Position numbers and translations under genes: made by a program. From Telmatactis stephensoni (lineage: Eukaryota; Cnidaria; Anthozoa; Actiniaria; Isophelliidae): DNA of 64,000 bases. Below, piece after piece: positions 45,803-54,348 of the stretch. The DNA lies in contig JALIZF010001274.1 of assembly GCA_029948255.1 (NCBI GenBank), positions 146,229 to 210,228 on the forward strand, given 5' to 3'. Below the pieces are notes generated by a model. That model did not search any database, had not been told where the DNA came from, and was given only the letters and a program-made list of their open reading frames with translations. Numbering within the stretch: position 1 is the first letter of the stretch; each line of letters opens with the position of its first letter.

Positions 45803-46051
45803 AGGGTCTGAGAATGGCAGCCTGAACACAGACGAACTCGAGACTCCCCTCAGATCTCAAGTCCGCCCGCCTCAACACCACCATTCTCGGACAATACTAT
45901 ACTTTTTCTATAACCTACTTATAGCTGAATTTCGTGATGAAATTATCCGTGTGGGAGTCATTGCCTCACTGCGCATATTCAGTACCGACGACAGCTGAGT
46001 GACGTTCAATATGCAAATTAAAGCCCATGGGATTTTTCTCGAAGTGAATAT

Positions 46052-46657
46052 TTATTGATTTAGTTTTTGTTTTATTTCTTGCATGGCTTCGCTGTAGATT
46101 TTCTTGCGTAGTTCGGGATCGTCTTTTTTAAAAACTTCGACTCTAGTTTTTTGTCGGATTTCATTTTTTAATTGCTCGTATTTATTGGACTCGGCCATAA
46201 TTAAAGCAAATTCATTCTCATCAATTCTGTTATTATGTAGAGCTTTCGAAATGAGGTCTGAGATTGTATTTATTTTAGATTTGCATAACATTGTTGTTTT
46301 CTCGTGTTTCGAAACCTTTTGGGTTAATTTTTTAGTCGCTACCGTGGCGACGGCTGAAATAATTCCACAGAGTCCCCCAATCGCGCTTAAAGGGATTCCT
46401 ACTAGAATTCCTGGGCCCGTTAAAGATGTGGCAATCCCCGAAGTTGTTAAAAGGGCTGATAAACTACCGGAAGATAAAGCAATGGCATGGGTCACAGAGC
46501 GTGTTTTATTGTATTTTTTACGCACGCCGTCGTAATGTTTGACCTCGGCGCCTAATTCAGAAAGGATCATATTGATTTTTTGAAGTCGAAAACTTTCTCC
46601 ATCAGAAATGACAGGGTATAATGGGGCAGAGGGTTCTTCTCGTATCACATCGGTCAT
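46052..46657 (-). CDS. Candidate membrane protein with hydrophobic hairpin
   Basis: 201 residues. A charged N-terminus and predicted helix (about 25-50) lead into a long Gly/Ala/Ser/Leu/Ile-rich hydrophobic core (about 57-108: SGSLSALLTTSGIATSL, then ILVGIPLSAIGGLCGIISAV), which could be two membrane helices. A Lys/Glu-rich helical C-terminus follows. The start codon shares the palindrome CAT-TATATATA-ATG with the divergent gene at 46666. No family was recognised; a virion membrane protein or membrane-active protein is possible. Confidence 0.65.
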   Translation of the reverse strand: MTDVIREEPSAPLYPVISDGESFRLQKINMILSELGAEVKHYDGVRKKYNKTRSVTHAIALSSGSLSALLTTSGIATSLTGPGILVGIPLSAIGGLCGIISAVATVATKKLTQKVSKHEKTTMLCKSKINTISDLISKALHNNRIDENEFALIMAESNKYEQLKNEIRQKTRVEVFKKDDPELRKKIYSEAMQEIKQKLNQ

Positions 46658-46668
46658 TATATATAATG
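46655..46668. promoter_or_regulatory. Bidirectional initiator shared by two divergent genes
   Basis: CAT-TATATATA-ATG is a perfect 14-bp palindrome. Its outer triplets are the start codons of the minus gene (46657) and the plus gene (46666). Only 8 bp separate the two ATGs, so any leader would be extremely short or arise from inside the facing gene. Confidence 0.7.
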
Positions 46669-47937
46669 GTACAATACGAATGGCATAGGTTTAGAACCGC
46701 TTACCCACATGCTGATTTTAAAAAGTTCTCTGCCGGGCCTCAGAGTATTGAATTCGAACACGATGGAATTGCTGTCGATGTGTTTAGAGAAGATATTACG
46801 CCTGATGGACCTTTTCCAACGGCATTGCATCACTATGGCGACGCAAAATTAAATGCGGCGCTTTTAAAGGCCTTAGGTCCTAGAGATCCTAAAAACAAGA
46901 CCGTTAAGATATCTCCATCGTCGTGGCCTAAGGATTTTACAGTCGCTAGAATAAATTATGCAGTGCCCTCTGTGGCTTGGCATATTATGCCGTCTAAGAC
47001 TAATTTCTCCCATTTGACATTAGAAGTGGCGCCGGGTAAAAAGATACCTTTAAAGGTGCGTAACGTGTTTAAAAAGAGTGAGACAGAATTTAAATCTGCA
47101 GCGGCGGCAAAAAAATGGCTAAAAGGGCCAAGTATGACTTACTGGGCGCAACAGTTAAACTTTGCCGTATGGGCGGCGACGGCGGGCTGCGGTGTGGGTT
47201 TAGATATGCTACAGCGGTGTTCTTTTTTACAGTTTCATGTAATTTTTACTATTCGCCGCATTCTACATGAATTGGGAGCGCCTTTGCCGGGCGATCTTAG
47301 CTTTGATGCCTACGACACACATTATAAAGAGGCGGCCTTTGAGAGGCTATGTAATGAATTTAAAATCCACAAGGACTTTAGGTTCTTAGCGCCCAACAAT
47401 GGCGGCGTTGGCGATCCTTATGGCTACGATTACGCAGGGCTTAACATAGAAGAAGGCGGCTGGCCTAACCCTGAGAATAGATTTAGAGATGAAGGTAAGC
47501 CTAAATATGGCGGGCCTGAGATAGAAGTGTTAAAAGATTCTCGCACTCCTAGACAATACGATTGGTTTGTATTGCAAAAAGGTGAAGGTCTGGTAAATCT
47601 GGCCCGCCTAAATAGAAGCATAGAGGCCTACGTTTATTGTGTGCTGGGGGCGCAGGTAGATACACGCTCGCCCATCATAGCCGCTGGTGGTGCTAGTCAA
47701 GAAACACAACAACAGTTCTTAGTGCTCTTTGAATCGGCCGTCATAGAAAACGACATTGCCAAGAGCATACAAAGGTATCAGTTTGCCGTCCAAGAGGCTA
47801 AAGTGCGCTTAGACTACGCCATAGCCCCAGGTTGTTGGCTAATGCCGAGCGATTTAGTGATTAATACTCACTCTGTCGTGGGCTATAACAATCTTTTACA
47901 AAAGGCTACTGAGGTGATGAAAGTTTGGCATCAATGA
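46666..47937 (+). CDS. Conserved-looking viral protein of unknown function, 423 residues
   Basis: The start is taken at the ATG that ends TATATATAATG; the 15 upstream codons of the open frame lie inside the divergent gene. The protein is soluble, aromatic-rich and intact. Noted segments are WPKDFTVARINYAVPSVAWH (about 83-102), MTYWAQQLNFAVWAATAGCG (about 150-169), a Gly/Pro/Asn-rich middle (APNNGG, YGYDYAGLN, GGWPNPENRF) and a helical C-terminus. No catalytic motif was recognised. The size and its place near the capsid block suggest a virion component, but this is a guess. The C-terminal codons overlap the start region of the next small frame. Confidence 0.75.
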   Translation: MVQYEWHRFRTAYPHADFKKFSAGPQSIEFEHDGIAVDVFREDITPDGPFPTALHHYGDAKLNAALLKALGPRDPKNKTVKISPSSWPKDFTVARINYAVPSVAWHIMPSKTNFSHLTLEVAPGKKIPLKVRNVFKKSETEFKSAAAAKKWLKGPSMTYWAQQLNFAVWAATAGCGVGLDMLQRCSFLQFHVIFTIRRILHELGAPLPGDLSFDAYDTHYKEAAFERLCNEFKIHKDFRFLAPNNGGVGDPYGYDYAGLNIEEGGWPNPENRFRDEGKPKYGGPEIEVLKDSRTPRQYDWFVLQKGEGLVNLARLNRSIEAYVYCVLGAQVDTRSPIIAAGGASQETQQQFLVLFESAVIENDIAKSIQRYQFAVQEAKVRLDYAIAPGCWLMPSDLVINTHSVVGYNNLLQKATEVMKVWHQ

Positions 47938-47950
47938 CATCAACGGCGAT

Positions 47951-48151
47951 TTGAAGCAGCGTAAAGTGCCACACTTTGATAAGCCGCCGAAGAAAAAGCC
48001 ACCGCCTAAGAAAGAAAAACCCACCCTCGGCCCACCAGAGAAAAAGCCTATTAAGCCGCTGCCGACTATAAAAGAAGAATACGACCATGATCTTTTAAAG
48101 GGCGGCATTACGGCGGCGGCGGTGGGGCTGGGCTATTTTATGCTACGGTAA
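47951..48151 (+). CDS. Small basic protein with C-terminal membrane segment
   Basis: About 66 codons with no ATG start. The frame opens in the tail of the preceding gene and reads KQRKVPHFDKPPKKKPPPKK, a second Lys/Pro block, and then a C-terminal hydrophobic GGITAAAVGLGYFML. Lys/Pro-rich tail-anchored proteins of this kind are often minor virion proteins or DNA-condensing proteins. Absence of an ATG means the start is lost, uses another codon, or is frameshifted near the A-run at 47919. It converges with the coiled-coil gene, their ends being adjacent. Confidence 0.5.
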   Translation: MKQRKVPHFDKPPKKKPPPKKEKPTLGPPEKKPIKPLPTIKEEYDHDLLKGGITAAAVGLGYFMLR

Positions 48152-49597
48152 TTATATCTTTAACTTCTTTAAAAGTACGGCGCCTATAGCTACGACAAGA
48201 ATCCAAATATTGTTGCCGACAAACTTCAGCAATTCGCCGCCGGTCTTCAACACCAAAGATAAGACGCTGCCTAATAGACCTGGCACGGCGGCGGCCATTT
48301 TTTTACCTAGCGCGGTCAGGCCTTGACCTATTTTTTTAACACCGGCGCCGACACCTTTTAAAGAGGTTAATATGACTCCTATGACACTACTTATAGCCAC
48401 GGCAAAGGCCGCAGGAATGCCATATTTCAAAAGGGCTCGTTTTATTTTTTCTTTGGTGGTGAGGCCTAATTCTCGCTCGCGGTTTTCTACTTGGTGCTCT
48501 AATTCTTCTAAGCGCTCTTGGAGTTCTTGGGCCCGTCTTTCGGCGGCCTCGCGTTCTTCTTCGGTGCGGTTTTCATCGGCGGCTATTCGACGGAGTTCTT
48601 CTATCTGGCGCTCTAAGTCTTCTAAGGCCTGGCGGTCTTGTCTGTTTTGCTCTTCAAGGGTGCGCACTCTATGTTCTAACTCGGCCTTTTCTGTTTGCGC
48701 GGTCGCGAGTTCAGACTGAAGGGTGGCGGCGTCAGTTTTGGCCATCCCTAACTCTTGGGTGGTTTCGTCTAGCGCCGCGCGGGCCCTGTCTCTTTCTCGC
48801 AGGGCTTTGTTGGCCTCGGTGACAATGATATTTCTTTCTTCTAAAATAGAATTGTAGCGTTGTTCGGCATCTTCGAGGAAGTTTTCTGTCTCTAGGTTGT
48901 GGCGTTCTTCGTTGGCCGCCAAGGCTTTTTCGTATTCTTCCTGGACGCGGTCAAATCGGGATTGTAGATTAGACAGGGCCTGGGTTTTGACCGCAAGGGC
49001 TTGTTCGGCCTCGCCTAGTTGATCTTCTAGGTCGATGGCTCTCTTTTGTAATGCGATCTTTGCATTGTGCTCTTCCAATAGCTCTAAGAGGCCTCTCGAT
49101 GCCATTTTAAATCCCTTGAGCGCCTTTACCGTTTCTCTAACCTCGCCTTCTTTAGTGAAAAGGGGCTGTGGCTTAGTCCATTTGCCTTGCCTCTGTTCGT
49201 TGGGAAACGAGATGTAAACTTGGCCCTTCTGCTCAGTTAGTCTTACATAATCGAAGTTAAAGTGTTCGTATAATTCTAAGAGGCGTTTTTCGGCCAGTTC
49301 GACCGGAGTTTGAAGAGTTTCTTTTAGTGTTTCTTCATCGCGAAATTTGTTAAATTCTTCCATTTGAAGGTACTCAGGGATTGGCTCGTCGGGATGCAAA
49401 CGCTCGTAGTCATGTTCGAGGCCGCGGATATACTTGTATGCGTCATTGCCAAAACGACGAAGGGCATCTCTAAAGACGGCGAACCTGTTTCTTTTCCCTC
49501 TTTCTATCTGTAGATTTAATTCTTCTTCGTCTTCGTTATTGTCGTCTTGATCCCTGTGTGTGAGGGGGTCAAAATCAGGATCTATTTCGCCTTCCAT
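48152..49597 (-). CDS. Coiled-coil membrane protein, 481 residues
   Basis: An acidic N-terminus (about 1-30) and a globular part (about 35-165) precede a continuous coiled coil from about 170 to 375, rich in Glu, Gln, Arg and Leu (for example EEREAAERRAQELQERLEEL). Then come a hydrophobic helix (YGIPAAFAVAISSVIGVILT, about 392-411), a Gly/Ala/Lys-rich amphipathic stretch and a second membrane helix near the end (NNIWILVVAIGAVLLKKLKI). The layout suggests an elongated membrane-anchored virion or fusion-type structural protein; no family assignment. The start codon lies in the shared palindrome with the capsid gene. Confidence 0.75.
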   Translation of the reverse strand: MEGEIDPDFDPLTHRDQDDNNEDEEELNLQIERGKRNRFAVFRDALRRFGNDAYKYIRGLEHDYERLHPDEPIPEYLQMEEFNKFRDEETLKETLQTPVELAEKRLLELYEHFNFDYVRLTEQKGQVYISFPNEQRQGKWTKPQPLFTKEGEVRETVKALKGFKMASRGLLELLEEHNAKIALQKRAIDLEDQLGEAEQALAVKTQALSNLQSRFDRVQEEYEKALAANEERHNLETENFLEDAEQRYNSILEERNIIVTEANKALRERDRARAALDETTQELGMAKTDAATLQSELATAQTEKAELEHRVRTLEEQNRQDRQALEDLERQIEELRRIAADENRTEEEREAAERRAQELQERLEELEHQVENRERELGLTTKEKIKRALLKYGIPAAFAVAISSVIGVILTSLKGVGAGVKKIGQGLTALGKKMAAAVPGLLGSVLSLVLKTGGELLKFVGNNIWILVVAIGAVLLKKLKI

Positions 49598-49609
49598 ATA
49601 TATATAATG
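49595..49609. promoter_or_regulatory. Bidirectional initiator between coiled-coil and capsid genes
   Basis: CAT-ATATATATA-ATG. The two start codons face away from each other with 9 bp between them, the same design as at 46655-46668 and 55615-55625. Confidence 0.7.
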
Positions 49610-50863
49610 ATCAGCTCAAAGATAGATCCCAGTATTCTGCCCAAACAGACCGGCGGCTTAAAGGCCTGAAAGGACTTTTCACCGCGTTACTTTACGCCCT
49701 CTAGTGCAAACCCAGGGGAGACATTATACGTCAGCGTCCCCACGCTCTCGGAAAATCTTCTCTTAGTGCCTGGTACCCTGGCGCTGAGGTTTGATTTGGC
49801 CATACAACCATCAACGGCCGACAAACGCTATTGCGTCAATAACATCGGCCGCAACATAGTAAATCGCATGAAAGTTAAATTTGCCGGAGAATGCCTTTTA
49901 GACCTAAACCGCTATGACCTTTACCACACTTACAAAGATCTATTCATGTGGCCCAAAGAGAAAGATGTGCTGGTGGAGCAGGGCATTGGCGGCACAGATT
50001 TGAGAAAAATAAGAAGTAAAATTGTCACAGGCAGTGAGCCCTCTAACGCCGCAGATGAAAAAGCACTATTAGCCGCCTATGGAACAAAGTATGTGATTCC
50101 TTTAGATTTTGAGATCCTAAAGAACCATGGGGTGTTGTACATCTAGTCCTTAGGTAGTGAAATGCAGTTCGAAGTTACGCTCGCAGATACTACCAACATC
50201 CTACAGCAGGACACTGCAGAATCGGCTTTGTCTGGCGCTATTCATCCCTACAGCCTGACAAACCTAGAGCTGCAGTATGAGACAATTCACAGCGATGTCT
50301 TAGCCCGCAGTGCAGCAGCCGAATATTCTGCCGGCAAAGCATTTCTTTACGATCATGTGACCTTGCATAAAACTTTTAGCTTCAATGAGAAAAAAGATGA
50401 GTTGATTACCCAAACAGTTAATATCCCCAGGAGATCTCTGTCGGGACTGCTGTTGCTCTTCGTAAAGCCCTTTAGCGCTGGAAAGAGAGATTCTGAGGCA
50501 TTTGTAAATCCAGACATTACCGATGTAAAGGTTAATATCAATGGAGTTCCGAACAAGGTTTATTCACAGGGATTAAAGCCAACCGACATCTATAGAGATG
50601 TTGTAAGGCGGTTTGGTGATCACATAAGCCCCACACAGTTCTTCCATGGCAGTAAATATGCCCTATGGGTTGATCTAAGAACCACTGAAGACAATGATAT
50701 CCACGGCCAGGGCTTAAAACTGGTCAGCACACAAGACGGCGTCACTCTGGAGATAAAACGTACAAAGAATAGTACTGATAAGAGTATCAACTGTTACATC
50801 TTTGTCGTCAGCGATGCGCAAATGAATGTCGAAGGGAATCAATTACAGTCTATTGCCTATTAA
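49607..50863 (+). pseudogene. Candidate major capsid protein (double jelly-roll type), two in-frame stops
   Basis: One reading frame of 418 codons begins at the ATG of TATATATAATG (49607). It is interrupted by TGA at codon 21 (49667-49669) and TAG at codon 180 (50144-50146) without a change of frame. The composition is beta-rich with few Cys. The second half contains IPRRSLSGLLLLFVKP, FVNPDITDVKVNINGVPNKV and, near the end, a CYIFVVSDAQMN segment. I recognise this pattern as an abundant capsid-like protein of cnidarian polinton-like elements; the double jelly-roll fold is inferred, not shown. Position next to a virion-type membrane gene fits. This copy cannot make a full protein without readthrough. 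Confidence 0.6.
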
Positions 50864-50924
50864 AGGTCGCGATTCACGACCCTTTCAACAGGATTTTAAG
50901 ATTAAAAAATCACACTGATATACA

Positions 50925-51734
50925 ATGTTACGCGTTTTTGAAAACCCAAAACTAAATCTAAAACTCAATACCCTCAAAAAGGGAGATGAATTGTATTTTA
51001 AAGCAAAAGACGTTGCTAAGGCCTTAGGCTACAGTTGTGCAAAAAATGCTATAAGAGACCACGTATCTGAGGAGTACAAGAAATCCCTGTGTGATATAAG
51101 GGGGCATCGAAATAATGCCCCCTTGAATGAGCAGCCAAACACCGTCTATGTTACTGAGCCTGGCCTGTATGAGTTAATTTTTAGCAGTAAGCTGCCCAGC
51201 GCCGTAGAATTCAGAAAGTGGGTGTTTTCAGAGGTGTTGCCGCAGATACGCAAAACTGGCTGTTATGAGTTCAAAAAGGATATAAGGGCCATCACGTGCT
51301 TTAAGATCGAAAATGAGTTTGACTTACATAAAAAAGTAATAGATTACATCCGCCGCTTTCATAATCTTCTCATCGTCGCCGGCCTCGGAGAAAACCAAGA
51401 TACCCAGCAAAAGCGAATACAAAGTTGGCAAAAGGGCTATCAGAAGGGGCAGCCAGATCTTATAGTGCAAAATGCTCATAAAAATTATAACGGCTTCTGT
51501 ATAGAATTAAAGACGCCTAAGGGCACTGGAGAAGTCTCTGAAGCCCAAAAAGAAGCATTACGAAGATATGAACAGCAGGGTTATCTTACTTTGGTCAGCC
51601 ACGACTATGATGAAATAGTTGATGCCTTAAAAGAATACTGCAGCGGCCTAAGGGTTCCTTGCCCGCGCTGCCCACGGCGCTTTAAAAGCGAAGAAACCTT
51701 GGCGGTGCATATGAGAGTTATACATCGGCTTTAA
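50925..51734 (+). CDS. BRO-N / VRR-NUC / zinc-finger fusion protein
   Basis: 269 residues starting in TATACAATG. Residues about 1-118 form a BRO-N domain (YFKAKDVAKALGYSCAKNAI, then VTEPGLYELIFSSKLPSAVE and FRKWVFSEVLPQIR). Residues about 135-238 look like a VRR-NUC nuclease (KGQPDLIV, CIELKTP and SEAQKEALRRYEQQGY, supplying the D, ExK and Q of this PD-(D/E)XK family). The last about 25 residues are one C2H2 finger (CPRCPRRF...LAVHMRVIH). BRO-N domains bind DNA in large DNA viruses, and VRR-NUC enzymes cut branched DNA, so a role in resolving replication intermediates or in targeting host DNA is plausible. Confidence 0.8.
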   Translation: MLRVFENPKLNLKLNTLKKGDELYFKAKDVAKALGYSCAKNAIRDHVSEEYKKSLCDIRGHRNNAPLNEQPNTVYVTEPGLYELIFSSKLPSAVEFRKWVFSEVLPQIRKTGCYEFKKDIRAITCFKIENEFDLHKKVIDYIRRFHNLLIVAGLGENQDTQQKRIQSWQKGYQKGQPDLIVQNAHKNYNGFCIELKTPKGTGEVSEAQKEALRRYEQQGYLTLVSHDYDEIVDALKEYCSGLRVPCPRCPRRFKSEETLAVHMRVIHRL

Positions 51735-51758
51735 AGGTAAAAACATCTCTATGATATA

Positions 51759-52076
51759 ATGATCAGCGTCTCAGAATTTAACAATGCCATCAAAGAAGCC
51801 GAAACCATGACAAAATGGCGCGATTTAGAAGTCGGGCGCATTTATAAGATTGTGGACTATGATGTCTATGAGTTACATGCGGCCGAGACGATGAAGCTGA
51901 CCCTTGAAGATGGCGATAATAAGCTTTACACTATGTGGGCGCCGCAGCGGGTAAAAGAGACTTTAGAGGGCAAAGAATATACTCATATACGGAGTAATGG
52001 GCTTAAAAAAGGCCGCAATAATAGCCATTGGAGCTTTAATGCGGTCAAAATAGAAAAGAAAGATATGTTCTCTTAG
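51759..52076 (+). CDS. Hypothetical 105-residue protein, possible OB-type fold
   Basis: Starts in GATATAATG. It is beta-rich with alternating hydrophobic positions in LEVGRIYKIVDYDVYEL and LEDGDNKLYTMWAPQRVKE, ending WSFNAVKIEKKDMFS. The pattern resembles a small single-stranded DNA-binding OB domain, but no signature residues prove it. It lies between the nuclease gene and the zinc-finger genes, in the replication/regulation block. Confidence 0.6.
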   Translation: MISVSEFNNAIKEAETMTKWRDLEVGRIYKIVDYDVYELHAAETMKLTLEDGDNKLYTMWAPQRVKETLEGKEYTHIRSNGLKKGRNNSHWSFNAVKIEKKDMFS

Positions 52077-52083
52077 ATATATA

Positions 52084-52249
52084 ATGAGCGACGGCCAAGA
52101 GATTTACATTGACAGCGAAGAATGGACTTTAAGTTCCTCGGACAGGCGACTACAGCTCCTTGTCATCTTATGACAGCGAAGATGAGGTATTTACTTCATC
52201 GGGGCCTTTTAGGCTCATAGAAAAAACCACTTACGAAAGGTGGTGCTGA
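52084..52249 (+). pseudogene. Small acidic Ser-rich gene with a frameshift
   Basis: Starts at the ATG of GATATATAATG, only 7 bases after the preceding stop. The first frame runs 29 codons (MSDGQEIYIDSEEW...) and ends in TGA near 52171. The downstream frame shifted by one base continues with SSYDSEDEVFTSSGPFRL and ends at 52249. Both halves share the acidic Ser/Asp/Glu style, so one gene of about 54 codons appears broken near 52140-52150. Confidence 0.45.
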
Positions 52250-52342
52250 AGTCAACGAAAAAAAACTATATAGTGCCGGTTGGGGCTTTTTTTTATTCTA
52301 AGGTGTATCGTTATTTGAGGTTAAAATATTTTCTATTATATA

Positions 52343-52882
52343 ATGCAAAGCTGTCCAAACTGCCCAAGAACTTTCTATGATATTGATCGTCTTTATTACC
52401 ATGTCGAAAATATGGTGTGCCTTAAAAATAGGCCCACATGCGGCGATTGTAATAAGACTTTCACCGCCCTTGAGAGTCTAAACTATCATCTCCAAAAAAG
52501 AGTCTGTCACAAAGAAAAACCAAATAAGACATGCGGCGTCTGTCATTGGACCTTTTATTCGGTCAAAAATCTTAAAGATCACATAGAAAAAAACGTATGT
52601 CTTAGAGAACGGCCCAATACCACATGCGACACTTGTAATCATACGTTTTCTACGCCCCAACGGCTTAAATATCATATCGAAAAAAAGGTATGTCTTAAAG
52701 AAAACTTGACATGCGGCGCTTGTAATAAGACCTTCGCTACGCCGCAAAGGCTTAAATATCATACCAAGGCAAAAATCTGTCTTAAAGAGCGGCCAAATAC
52801 AACATGCGGCTCTTGTAATCATACTTTCTCATCCGCCTGGCGGCTTGAATATCATAAACAAATAAAAGGATGCGGGCGCTGA
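52343..52882 (+). CDS. Protein of six tandem C2HC zinc fingers
   Basis: 179 residues, starting in TTATATAATG. Six modules repeat about every 28 residues, each with the form Cx2C-(aromatic)-x-L-x2-H-x4-6-C, for example CPNCPRTFYDIDRLYYHVEN and CDTCNHTFSTPQRLKYHIEK. The fourth ligand is Cys instead of the usual His in all six. The protein consists of little else, so DNA or RNA binding is the likely role, perhaps in viral or host gene control. Modules 4 and 5 are most alike, pointing to internal duplication. Confidence 0.8.
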   Translation: MQSCPNCPRTFYDIDRLYYHVENMVCLKNRPTCGDCNKTFTALESLNYHLQKRVCHKEKPNKTCGVCHWTFYSVKNLKDHIEKNVCLRERPNTTCDTCNHTFSTPQRLKYHIEKKVCLKENLTCGACNKTFATPQRLKYHTKAKICLKERPNTTCGSCNHTFSSAWRLEYHKQIKGCGR

Positions 52883-53009
52883 AATCCATTTGAAAAGTAA
52901 AATAGGCGCCCGACGCCGTTGACACGGGAAGACCTTATAAAAATCACATAGAGAGAGATGTAATTTTTTTTTCTATGGCGATGGGACGCCGCCATCATCT
53001 TAGAATATG

Positions 53010-53279
53010 AAAAAAGTTCTATTTCGCTTTAACAACGGTTTGTTTTTTTGTATACTTTTACGAAAAAAAGTTCTATTTCGCTTTAACAACGGTTTGTTTT
53101 TTTGTATACTTTTACGAAAAAAAGTTCTATTTCGCTTTAACAACGGTTTGTTTTTTTGTATACTTTTACGAAAAAAAGTTTATAATGGATTTAACAACGG
53201 TTTGTTTTTTTGTATACTTTTACGAAAAAAAGTTTATAATGGATTTAACAACTGTATCTTTTTTTGTAGACTTATTTAT
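53010..53279. repeat. 54-bp direct repeat array, five units, upstream of the finger gene
   Basis: Units start at about 53016, 53070, 53124, 53178 and 53232. The first three contain GTTCTATTTCGCTTTAACAA and the last two GTTTATAATGGATTTAACAA. All continue with GGTTTGTTTTTTTGTATACT or a near variant. The two variant units carry TATAATGG, close to the gene-start motif. An open frame crosses the array only because the unit is 18 codons long. Confidence 0.9.
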
Positions 53280-53287
53280 ATCTATAT

Positions 53288-53968
53288 ATGGAACGGTGTA
53301 AAAAGTGTCAGAGAACATTTACTTCTGCCGCGCGACTTAAACAACATATAAAAACCAATTCCTGTGGCATTAAATGTCACCGCTGCCAAAAGAGCTTTTG
53401 CCGGCCGCAGAGTTTACAAAACCATTTAGAAAGAAAGGTGTGTTTAAAACCTAAAGTAATACAATGCGGCTTCTGTAAAAAGATATTCGCCTGTAAACAA
53501 CGGCTCGAAAAGCATATGGAAAAGTGTCTTAATCACTTCTGCGGCGATAAAGAATGGCACGAGAGTAGGTGTAACGAAGAATATAATCTTAATGACGTAG
53601 ATTGTTATAATTGCGGCGACTTACTCTTCAGATGCAAATGCCGGGAAGATTATATACGCGCGCTTGTCTTGGAAAAAAAATCCATTGACCGGCGATTTAC
53701 ATCGGGTGCCTATTTTGACAAGATAGAAGGAACGCCCTGGGAAAATGTTAATTACTGGTCTTCTGAACATATAGGTGGCTGCGGCGCCGTTAGAAACTCT
53801 GAAGAACATATAATGGGCTGTCTCTTTCCTGTTAAAGACCGCCAGCCCAAAGAAGATATAATTATAGAAGAGGGTTATTATGGGTACAACAGTTGTTACT
53901 GCTGCGGTAAATCATTTTCTTCGAAACAGAGATTAGAATATCACTTAGATCACCTCGTATGTCAATAA
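53288..53968 (+). CDS. Zinc-finger protein with C2HC modules and a cysteine-rich middle
   Basis: 226 residues, starting in CTATATATG. Three C2HC fingers lie at the N-terminus (CKKCQRTFTSAARLKQHIKT, CHRCQKSFCRPQSLQNHLER, CGFCKKIFACKQRLEKHMEK). A middle of about 100 residues has CYNCGDLLFRCKC and charged segments, and one more finger closes the protein (CYCCGKSFSSKQRLEYHLDH). The finger style matches the gene at 52343, so the two are relatives. It is flanked by 54-bp repeat arrays in opposite orientations. Confidence 0.8.
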   Translation: MERCKKCQRTFTSAARLKQHIKTNSCGIKCHRCQKSFCRPQSLQNHLERKVCLKPKVIQCGFCKKIFACKQRLEKHMEKCLNHFCGDKEWHESRCNEEYNLNDVDCYNCGDLLFRCKCREDYIRALVLEKKSIDRRFTSGAYFDKIEGTPWENVNYWSSEHIGGCGAVRNSEEHIMGCLFPVKDRQPKEDIIIEEGYYGYNSCYCCGKSFSSKQRLEYHLDHLVCQ

Positions 53969-53994
53969 ATGTTAAAAAATACTACGGCGGGCTT

Positions 53995-54160
53995 AATAAG
54001 TATACAAAAATACATACTGTTGTTAAAGCGAAATAGAAGTTTTTTTAGAATAAGTATACAAAAATACATACTGTTGTTAAAGCGCCCTAGAAGTTTTTTT
54101 TTAGAATAAGTATACAAAAATACATACTGTTGTTAAAGCGCCCTAGAAGTTTTTTTTTCG
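53995..54160. repeat. 54-56-bp repeat array, three units, inverted relative to the upstream array
   Basis: Units start AATAAGTATACAAAAATACA at 53995, 54049 and 54105 and contain GTTGTTAAAGCG. This is the reverse complement of the CGCTTTAACAAC core of the array at 53010-53279. The finger gene is thus enclosed by inverted arrays. Confidence 0.9.
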
Positions 54161-54164
54161 TAGT

Positions 54165-54344
54165 CTATCCCTCGCCTTGATAAATTCCATCGTCTTTAGT
54201 CCGATGGGCCTTTAGATCGGCCGTACAGCGGTGGCCCACAAACTCTGCTTCTCTGTAGATTTCATTGCAGTGCAAACAGCGCATTTTCTTCTCTTCTTCG
54301 GGAATGACACAATCACTCGACGGCGACGACGTTAAGCAGTCCAT
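54165..54344 (-). CDS. Small 59-residue cysteine/histidine protein
   Basis: Starts at the ATG of TAGATATATGG, four bases after the stop of the preceding minus-strand gene. It is acidic at the N-terminus and has MRCLHCNEIYREAEFVGHRC, a Cx2C...HxxC arrangement that could bind one zinc ion. It shares the single-finger theme of its neighbours and is in line with three upstream minus-strand genes. Confidence 0.55.
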   Translation of the reverse strand: MDCLTSSPSSDCVIPEEEKKMRCLHCNEIYREAEFVGHRCTADLKAHRTKDDGIYQGEG

Positions 54345-54348
54345 ATAT

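Larger units (their letters stand above)
45465..46051. other. Structured non-coding region of the element
   Basis: The largest gene-free stretch in the element. It holds two hairpin systems (separate entries) and three copies of TTTGACTTTGTATT (about 45582, 45625, 45686). GAGAATGG near 45810 can pair with CCATTCTC near 45887. It could serve transcription termination, replication or packaging; the sequence does not decide. Confidence 0.5.

Noticed and set aside
53007..53351. 114-codon frame over the 54-bp repeats
   Set aside because: The repeat length is 18 codons and keeps any frame open; the real gene start is the ATG at 53288 with its own motif in another frame.
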